A stretch of 64,000 nucleotides of DNA from FW021-bin31 sp964422465. Lineage in GTDB: Bacteria; Bacteroidota; Bacteroidia; Chitinophagales; Chitinophagaceae. The stretch is taken from assembly GCA_964422465.1 (NCBI GenBank), contig CAYRBD010000003.1, positions 19,355-83,354 on the forward strand, in the 5' to 3' direction. The stretch's first letter is position 1. Every line of letters begins with the position of its first letter. The translations under genes were made by a program, and so were the position numbers. Shown here piece by piece: positions 62,646 through 64,000 of this stretch. Under the pieces are notes generated by a model, which saw only the letters and a program-made list of their open reading frames with translations, ran no database searches and was not told the origin of the DNA.

Positions 62646-64000
62646 ATGAAAAAGTTATTGATTTGCTTAGCGCTGCTTGTCGGCGGTATCTATCCGCTTG
62701 CAGCCCAACGTTACGAACCCAATTGGAAATCTTTAAATACGCGCGGTATCCCAGCCTGGTTTAATGAAGCCAAATTCGGGATTTTTATCCATTGGGGTGT
62801 TTATTCCGTTCCTTCTTATGTTCCTGTTATTCCCAACAGTGGCGCCAGTTATGCCGAATGGTATTGGAACGACCTGAGAAATAAAGGTGCGAAGGCCCAT
62901 GCAGCAGTAAAAGCCTTTCAGGAGAAAAATTATGGAAACAATTTCCATTATGAGAATTTTGAAAAACAATTTCATGCTGAATTATTTGATCCCGACCAGT
63001 GGGCACAAATTTTTAAAGAGGCAGGGGCCCGCTATGTGGTATTGACCTCTAAACATCATGAAGGTTATTGCCTGTGGAACAGTCCCTGGGCAGATACTTC
63101 CTGGGGCCATCCCTGGAATGCGGTAACGGGCACCCCGAAAAGGGATTTACTGGGCGATCTCACGAAGGCCGTAAGGAAAGAAGGTCTCCGGATGGGGTAT
63201 TATTATTCTTTATATGAATGGTACAACCCTTTATGGCTGACGGATAAACAACTTTATATTCACAAGGTTATGCTACCGGAATTAAAGGACCTGGTAACCC
63301 GGTACAAGCCCTCAGTAATTTTTGCGGATGGGGAGTGGGATTTACCGGATACGGCCTGGTACAGCCTGGAATTTCTTGCCTGGCTTTTTAATGATTCACC
63401 AGTAGCTAAAGATGTAGTGGTAAATGACCGGTGGGGAAGCAATACCCGGGGAAAGAATACGGGTAGTACGTACACGACCTCCGAATACGGTAGTGGTAAA
63501 GATCCCGATATTACCTGGGAAGAAAACCAGGGTATAGGATATTCCTATGGATACAATCGAATGGAGGCATTGAAGGATTATAAAACTGGTTATCACCTGA
63601 TTCTAACTCTTATTGACGTAGTTTCCCGGGGAGGGAACTTATTGCTGGACGTTGGTCCGACGGCGGATGGTCGCATTCCGGTGATTATGCAACAACGATT
63701 ATCGGAAATCGGAAAATGGTTAAAGATAAATGGGGAAGCCATATATGAGACTCATCCCTGGAAGCATGTCCGGCAGTGGAGTTCAGGAGAACGACCCGAG
63801 GTAAACAAAGCCAGTTATATGTCAGGTTATGACATTACTAAAATGATTAAGCCAGGTGGAGAGCATGCACATATTGAGCTCTTTTTTACAAAAAAAGCTA
63901 AGAATTTATATTGTATTATTCCAAAATATAAATCAAAAATCCTTATTAAGGATTTTAACCCCTCAGGGAAGGTTGAGATTAGCGCTCTTGGCTATGACAA
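62646..64000 (+). CDS. GH29 alpha-L-fucosidase, 3' end outside window
   Basis: The frame is open from the ATG at 62646 to the end of the window (451 codons visible). Signal: MKKLLICLALLVGGIYPLAAQ. Features: EAKFGIFIHWGVYSVPSYVP (41-60), SYAEWYWNDLRNKG, YVVLTSKHHEGYCLWNSPW (130-148), MGYYYSLYEWYNP, the nucleophile D228 in KPSVIFADGEWDLPD, and LIDVVSRGGNLLLDVGPTADGRIP. It is a GH29-A type enzyme close in layout to the one at 54080. The transposase lies 38 bp upstream; the gene is therefore separated from the other six but in line with them. Confidence 0.93.
   Translation, partial: MKKLLICLALLVGGIYPLAAQRYEPNWKSLNTRGIPAWFNEAKFGIFIHWGVYSVPSYVPVIPNSGASYAEWYWNDLRNKGAKAHAAVKAFQEKNYGNNFHYENFEKQFHAELFDPDQWAQIFKEAGARYVVLTSKHHEGYCLWNSPWADTSWGHPWNAVTGTPKRDLLGDLTKAVRKEGLRMGYYYSLYEWYNPLWLTDKQLYIHKVMLPELKDLVTRYKPSVIFADGEWDLPDTAWYSLEFLAWLFNDSPVAKDVVVNDRWGSNTRGKNTGSTYTTSEYGSGKDPDITWEENQGIGYSYGYNRMEALKDYKTGYHLILTLIDVVSRGGNLLLDVGPTADGRIPVIMQQRLSEIGKWLKINGEAIYETHPWKHVRQWSSGERPEVNKASYMSGYDITKMIKPGGEHAHIELFFTKKAKNLYCIIPKYKSKILIKDFNPSGKVEISALGYD

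Noticed and set aside
53200..63000. GH29 run as recent tandem duplication
   Set aside because: The proteins differ strongly in sequence and modules and the DNA shows no long direct repeats.
1..64000. CRISPR arrays, integrases, rRNA genes or attachment sites
   Set aside because: None were seen; repeats in the window are short palindromes without regular spacers.

Overview
The window is chromosomal DNA from a member of the Bacteroidota, most likely a soil or plant-associated Chitinophagaceae-type bacterium. Evidence: two SusC/SusD pairs each with an ECF sigma factor and a FecR anti-sigma, many secreted glycoside hydrolases and sulfatases, Bacteroidota -7 promoter boxes (TAnnTTTG), almost no Shine-Dalgarno sequences, and moderate G+C. 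A 100-N assembly gap at 16190-16289 shows that this is a draft scaffold.

Left part (1-14118): a co-directional polysaccharide-degradation cluster. It holds two GH144-like glucoamylase-fold proteins (one cut by the window edge), two S1 sulfatases, a GH172/DUF2961 protein, a GH3 beta-glucosidase and a GH43 protein with discoidin and FnIII modules. Two selfish modules sit between these genes: a HicBA toxin-antitoxin pair (8863-9259) and an AT-rich type II restriction-modification pair (10925-12739) whose nuclease appears to lack its catalytic E-x-K.

Middle (14120-28921): housekeeping and stress genes. These are tRNA-Ala(GGC) with a clear promoter, RlmD, two rhomboids (the second lacking the catalytic His), an EEP hydrolase, and a response regulator fused to a Crp/Fnr module. 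The fusion gene is surrounded by three regulatory regions that each carry two Crp/Fnr-type 5-4-5 palindromes with centres exactly 22 bp apart. Then come a PNPOx-like flavoprotein, DUF2892, DinB, an acyl-CoA carboxylase beta subunit, and a DevABC/TolC-type export operon divergent from a MarR regulator.

28967-45307: a first sigma/FecR/SusC/SusD locus with no enzymes attached, then mixed genes: DCC oxidoreductase, a TlpA-like lipoprotein with both redox cysteines changed to serine, DUF488, an S9 peptidase, a catalytically dead-looking histidine phosphatase, MgtE, a SET protein, a YfcE-like phosphodiesterase and a pRiA4b-like zinc-finger protein.

Right part (45496-64000): a second locus with sigma, FecR, SusC and SusD followed by seven consecutive, mutually divergent GH29 alpha-L-fucosidase genes (the last cut by the window end), interrupted only by a RAYT-type Y1 transposase that carries a 46-bp perfect palindrome inside its coding sequence. 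SusC/SusD would import fucose-containing oligosaccharides and the secreted GH29 enzymes would remove different fucose linkages. The sulfatases 40 kb away may help if the glycan is sulfated, but that link is inference.
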